A DNA stretch of 64,000 nt from DAOTXL01 sp034435455. Its GTDB lineage: Bacteria > Chloroflexota > Anaerolineae > JAAYZQ01. Within the stretch, counting starts at the first letter, position 1. Each line of letters begins with the position of its first letter. The translations under genes and the position numbers were made by a program. The notes under the pieces are model-generated. The model did no database searches. It was not told where the DNA came from and was given only the letters and a program-made list of their open reading frames with translations. The stretch is taken from assembly GCA_034435455.1 (NCBI GenBank), contig DAOTXL010000077.1, forward strand, positions 14,183-78,182, read 5' to 3'. Below, in pieces: positions 61,118 through 64,000 of this stretch.

Positions 61118-61468
61118 ATGCGCAGACAGCATCGGTTACGAGCCAGTGGGGACCTGGAACGTGTTCGTCAGGAAGGACGGACCTGGACGCACCCCTTGTT
61201 GATCCTTGCTACATTGCCCAACGGAGGGGCAGACAGCCGATTCGGCTTCGTCGTCGGACGGCGGATCGGCAAGGCGACAAAGCGGAATCGGATCAAACGC
61301 CGGATGCGCGAAGCGGTGCGGTTGCGGCTGCAAAAGGGTGAAGTGGCCGCAGGATGGGATATGGTCTGGATCGCCCGGCGGGCGATGCTCGAAGCCTCGT
61401 ACCGCCAGGTGGACGAGGCGGTGGGGCAATTGCTGGCGCGAGCCGGCCTGTTGGATAGGACAGAATGA
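61118..61468 (+). CDS. rnpA: Ribonuclease P protein component
   Basis: This is a 116-residue protein. LRASGDLERVRQEGRTWTHP and the RNR signature FVVGRRIGKATKRNRIKRRM (~residues 44-63). It assists the RNase P RNA in tRNA 5' maturation. Overlaps yidD by ATGA. ATG 61118 chosen; 36 bases after rpmH. Confidence 0.95.
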   Translation: MRRQHRLRASGDLERVRQEGRTWTHPLLILATLPNGGADSRFGFVVGRRIGKATKRNRIKRRMREAVRLRLQKGEVAAGWDMVWIARRAMLEASYRQVDEAVGQLLARAGLLDRTE

Positions 61469-61674
61469 AATATCTGCTGCTGGGGCTGATCCGCCTGTAT
61501 CAGTTGACCCTTTCCCGGATCATGCCTCCTTCTTGCCGATTCTACCCCTCTTGCTCGCACTATGGCTATGAGGCGATTGCCAGGTATGGGGCGATCAAGG
61601 GCGGCTGGCTGGCCATCAAACGCCTGGCCCGCTGCCAGCCCTGGAACCCTGGGGGCTATGATCCTGTCCCCTGA
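61465..61674 (+). CDS. yidD: YidD membrane protein insertion efficiency factor
   Basis: This is a 69-residue protein. IRLYQLTLSRIMPPSCRFYP, CSHYGYEAIARYGAIKGGWL and RCQPWNPGGYDPVP are all family motifs, with the three cysteines in place. Helps membrane protein insertion near YidC. Confidence 0.95.
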   Translation: MKYLLLGLIRLYQLTLSRIMPPSCRFYPSCSHYGYEAIARYGAIKGGWLAIKRLARCQPWNPGGYDPVP

Positions 61675-61706
61675 AGTGGGATTTGACTCTTTGCGGAGGC
61701 ATAGAT

Positions 61707-62837
61707 TTGACCAAACAACGTCCGATTGTCGGAGCAGCGCTGGGCTTGCTCCTGATAGGCCTGCTGCTCTCGGCCTGTGGGACGGTGCCGGTGGCCGAAA
61801 CCTGGCCGGGCCTGACGGTGGCCGACGGCACGGTGTATGTCATCAGCGGCACCCCCCAACAGGTCTACCTGCTCGATGCCGAGAACGGCACCCAGAAAGG
61901 CACCTTTATCCCCGCCGGTGAGCACCGGGGGGTCGTCTATTGGAGCCCGGTCACGGTAGGCGGCGGACGGGCCTTTGTCGGTTTCTCGGAACCCCAGGCC
62001 GGGGTGTATGGCCTGTACGCCTTTGACCCCACGACCCGGCTGGAACAGTGGCACGTCAGCGCCCAGGACCTGATCCTGGCCGCCCCGGTCTATGCCGACG
62101 GGGTGGTCTACTTTGGCACGTCGGACGGACAGGTGTACGCCGTGGAGGCTGAAACCGGGGCGGAAAAGCCGGGCTGGCCGTTCCGGGCCAGAGAGGCGAT
62201 CTGGGCCTCTCCGTTGGTGGCCGGGGGGCGGGTGTATGTGCCCTCGATGGACCACTCCCTCTACTGCCTGGAGGCTGCCACCGGCCAGGTGGTGTGGGAG
62301 TTCAAAGCCAACGGCTCCTTCGCCGCCCAGCCGATCCTGGCCGATGGTATCCTCTACATCGGGGCGTTCGACGGCCGGCTGTACGCCATCCACGCCGATT
62401 CGGGCCAGGCGGTGGAGGGCTTTGCGTTCCAGGCGGACAACTGGATCTGGTCGGAAGCGCTGCTGGCCGATGGCCGGCTGTACGTGACGGCGCTCGATGG
62501 CCGGCTGTATGCCCTCGATCCGGCCACCGGGGCGGTGCTGCCACCCTATCCCTACGACAGCAAAGAGGCGACCGGCCAGCGGGACCTGTTGCGCGCTGCC
62601 CCTGTCCAGGCCGGGGATCGGATCCTCGTGGTGACGCGGTCCGGGCGGGTGATCGCCGTCCAGGATGGGGTCGGGCAGGTCTGGTGGCCCAGTGGCCTGC
62701 CCCAGGCCGAGATCTTGACCACACCGGTCGTAGCAGCGGGCAGGGTGTACCTCGCCCTGATGAACGGTCAGGTGCAGACCTTCGACGCGGAAACCGGTGT
62801 TCCGGGATGGTTCTTTTCTCCGCCGGCGGGTAAATAA
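61707..62837 (+). CDS. Beta-propeller (PQQ-like repeat) lipoprotein between yidD and yidC
   Basis: This is a 376-residue protein. Signal peptide with lipobox LLLSAC, then about eight blades of 35-45 residues such as VYVISGTPQQVYLLDAENGT, VVYFGTSDGQVYAVEAETGA, VYVPSMDHSLYCLEAATGQV, LYIGAFDGRLYAIHADSGQ and LYVTALDGRLYALDPATGAV. This is a PQQ-like/BamB-type propeller without methanol-dehydrogenase catalytic residues. It may be an outer-surface scaffold for folding or inserting proteins (inference). The TTG at 61707 has GGAGG six to seven bases upstream; an in-frame TTG at 61683 is less likely. Confidence 0.8.
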   Translation: MTKQRPIVGAALGLLLIGLLLSACGTVPVAETWPGLTVADGTVYVISGTPQQVYLLDAENGTQKGTFIPAGEHRGVVYWSPVTVGGGRAFVGFSEPQAGVYGLYAFDPTTRLEQWHVSAQDLILAAPVYADGVVYFGTSDGQVYAVEAETGAEKPGWPFRAREAIWASPLVAGGRVYVPSMDHSLYCLEAATGQVVWEFKANGSFAAQPILADGILYIGAFDGRLYAIHADSGQAVEGFAFQADNWIWSEALLADGRLYVTALDGRLYALDPATGAVLPPYPYDSKEATGQRDLLRAAPVQAGDRILVVTRSGRVIAVQDGVGQVWWPSGLPQAEILTTPVVAAGRVYLALMNGQVQTFDAETGVPGWFFSPPAGK

Positions 62838-62855
62838 GGGATAGGGGAGGTTTGG

Positions 62856-63797
62856 TTGGCAGGAATTGGTGATCTCTGGACCGTGTTTATCCTGCGGCCC
62901 ATGCTCAACGCCCTGTTGGGGCTCTACAGTGTGCTGGGTGGACAGTTCTGGCTGGCCATCATCTTTTTCACCATCATCATCCGGGTGTTGATGACGCCGC
63001 TGATGCTGCCCCAGCAACGCTCGGCCAAAAAGATGCAGGAGCTTCAGCCGCAGTTGCAGGAACTGCAAAAAAAGTACGCCAAGGATCGGGAGAAGCTGGC
63101 CCAGGAACAGATGAGGCTCTACCGGGAGGCGGGGGTCAACCCTCTGGGGGGCTGCCTGCCGATGCTGATCCAGTTCCCCATCTGGATCGGGCTGTATCAA
63201 TCGATCATCCAGGCGCTCGGCCACCAGCCGTTGCAACTGCTCAACCTGTCGCAAAACATCTACCCCTTCCTGAGCCGGATCTGGATGGAGGTGCCCCTGA
63301 ACCGCTTCTTCCTGGGCATGGACCTGGGCCTGACGCCGCAGCAGTTGGGCGGGCTGACCTATCTGCTGCCCATCCTGGTAGCCTTTACCTCGTGGTGGCA
63401 GGCCAAGATGACCACCCCTCCCAGCTCCGGCGATGCCCAATCTGCCCAGATGAACCAGAGCATGACCCTGATGATGCCGCTGATGTTCGGCTTTTTCAGC
63501 CTCAGTTTCTCGACCGGGCTGTCGTTCTACTTTATCATCTCCAACCTGATCGGCATCGTCACACAGGGCTTTATCTCCGGCTGGGAAGGGCTGATGTTCT
63601 GGAAAGGGATGAGCCTGAGCAACTTGCTGGGCGGTGGGGCCAGGACCGCTTCTCAGCAGGCAGACCCCGGCCAGGCCAGGACCACTTCTCGGCAGGCAGA
63701 CACCAGGCAGGCCGGATCCACGCCGGTTGCAAGCCAGAAGGGAACACAAAGTGGAACCACGCAAGGAAGAAAGAAGAAGCGTCGTCGCAAGCGGTAA
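62856..63797 (+). CDS. yidC: Membrane protein insertase YidC
   Basis: This is a 313-residue, short YidC without the large periplasmic domain of proteobacteria. TM1 onward: LAIIFFTIIIRVLMTPLMLP (Arg in the hydrophilic groove, ~residue 43), a coiled-coil hairpin (LQPQLQELQKKYAKDREKL), EAGVNPLGGCLPMLIQFPIW and STGLSFYFIISNLIGIVTQG. The basic tail RKKKRRRKR may bind ribosomes. TTG start with GGGGAGG upstream. The last ~45 codons hold a 36-bp tandem repeat and overlap jag. Confidence 0.94.
   Translation: MAGIGDLWTVFILRPMLNALLGLYSVLGGQFWLAIIFFTIIIRVLMTPLMLPQQRSAKKMQELQPQLQELQKKYAKDREKLAQEQMRLYREAGVNPLGGCLPMLIQFPIWIGLYQSIIQALGHQPLQLLNLSQNIYPFLSRIWMEVPLNRFFLGMDLGLTPQQLGGLTYLLPILVAFTSWWQAKMTTPPSSGDAQSAQMNQSMTLMMPLMFGFFSLSFSTGLSFYFIISNLIGIVTQGFISGWEGLMFWKGMSLSNLLGGGARTASQQADPGQARTTSRQADTRQAGSTPVASQKGTQSGTTQGRKKKRRRKR
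63642..63713 (+). repeat. Two tandem 36-bp units in the yidC tail
   Basis: Units at 63642-63677 and 63678-63713 differ at a few positions and encode ARTASQQADPGQ and ARTTSRQADTRQ-like segments of the cytoplasmic tail. Length is a multiple of three, so copy number can vary in frame. Confidence 0.8.
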
Positions 63798-64000
63798 GAC
63801 GGTTGAGGAGGCCATTGCCAATGGCCTGATGATGCTGGGGGTCCGCCGGGACCAGGTGGACGTCGAGATCATCACCGAGGGCAGCCGGGGGGTCCTGGGC
63901 TTTGGAGCCGAAAATGCCCGGGTGCGGCTCCTGGTCAAACCTCCCCCGGCCCCTGCGCCTCAGCCGCCGGCCCCTCCACCCCCACCGCCTTCCCCTGCAG
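63751..64000 (+). CDS. jag: Jag/KhpB RNA-binding protein (partial, cut by window end)
   Basis: From GTG 63751, 83 residues are visible. VVASGKTVEEAIANGLMMLG and EIITEGSRGVLGFGAENARV are the Jag_N domain; a Pro/Ala-rich linker then runs off the window. KH and R3H domains are expected downstream. AGAAGGGA lies upstream; the gene overlaps the end of yidC by 47 bases in another frame. Confidence 0.88.
   Translation, partial: MEPRKEERRSVVASGKTVEEAIANGLMMLGVRRDQVDVEIITEGSRGVLGFGAENARVRLLVKPPPAPAPQPPAPPPPPPSPA

Noticed and set aside
61656..63938. Minus-strand 760-residue open frame opposite the propeller gene and yidC
   Set aside because: Antisense to two recognised genes; composition typical of a shadow frame.

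Overview
The window is high-GC bacterial DNA that reads like a chromosomal piece of a Chloroflexota (Anaerolineae-like) genome. That placement is inference. It rests on a T-box leader on thrS, many GTG/TTG starts, secreted proteins ending in an (I/F)LP(L/F)hh tail, a short YidC, and interspersed repeats of a kind common in that phylum. No rRNA, CRISPR array, insertion sequence, dnaA or oriC was seen. Almost everything before 60.7 kb is on the minus strand; the last 3 kb is on the plus strand.

1-11.5 kb (minus): a redox operon read sucC-sucD-korD-korA-korB/G-[HdrA::GltD/NfnB fusion]-mvhD-hdrA-hdrA', from a TTGCCT-N17-TATAAT promoter at 11438-11466. It joins succinyl-CoA synthetase and a 2-oxoacid (probably 2-oxoglutarate):ferredoxin oxidoreductase to three heterodisulfide-reductase-type flavoproteins and an MvhD electron carrier. 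This suggests that ferredoxin electrons from (or for) 2-oxoglutarate chemistry are exchanged with NAD(P)H through a flavin-based, possibly bifurcating, complex.

11.5-17.5 kb: a methyltransferase, a secreted propeller-like protein, and two ~500-residue secreted paralogues built from four related modules. Each paralogue has its own TTGACT-N17-TATACT promoter.

17.5-53.4 kb: a large cell-surface glycan locus. It holds GT2 and GT4 glycosyltransferases, two GT-C-like membrane proteins, two radical SAM proteins, a MurJ/Wzx-type flippase, a sulfotransferase, methyltransferases, an acyltransferase, a nucleotidyltransferase, secreted proteins and a Wzt-type ABC ATPase with a glycan-binding C-terminus. 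Genes overlap by ATGA/GTGA/TTGA junctions in coupled blocks. Promoters are seen at 53347, 34646, 31888 and 29249. Tandem GT2 proteins carry a PqqD-like N-terminal domain. The locus also holds decayed fragments and a frameshifted gene.

53.4-59.3 kb: a DUF711 protein, a TrmH-family RNA methyltransferase, infC-rpmI-rplT (infC with an ATC start and an attenuator-like hairpin before rpmI), TGS-less thrS behind a T-box, and tRNA-Val(GAC) immediately upstream.

59.3-64 kb: an unrecognised acidic/coiled-coil membrane protein (minus), then plus-strand rpmH-rnpA-yidD-[beta-propeller lipoprotein]-yidC-jag, the last gene cut by the window end.
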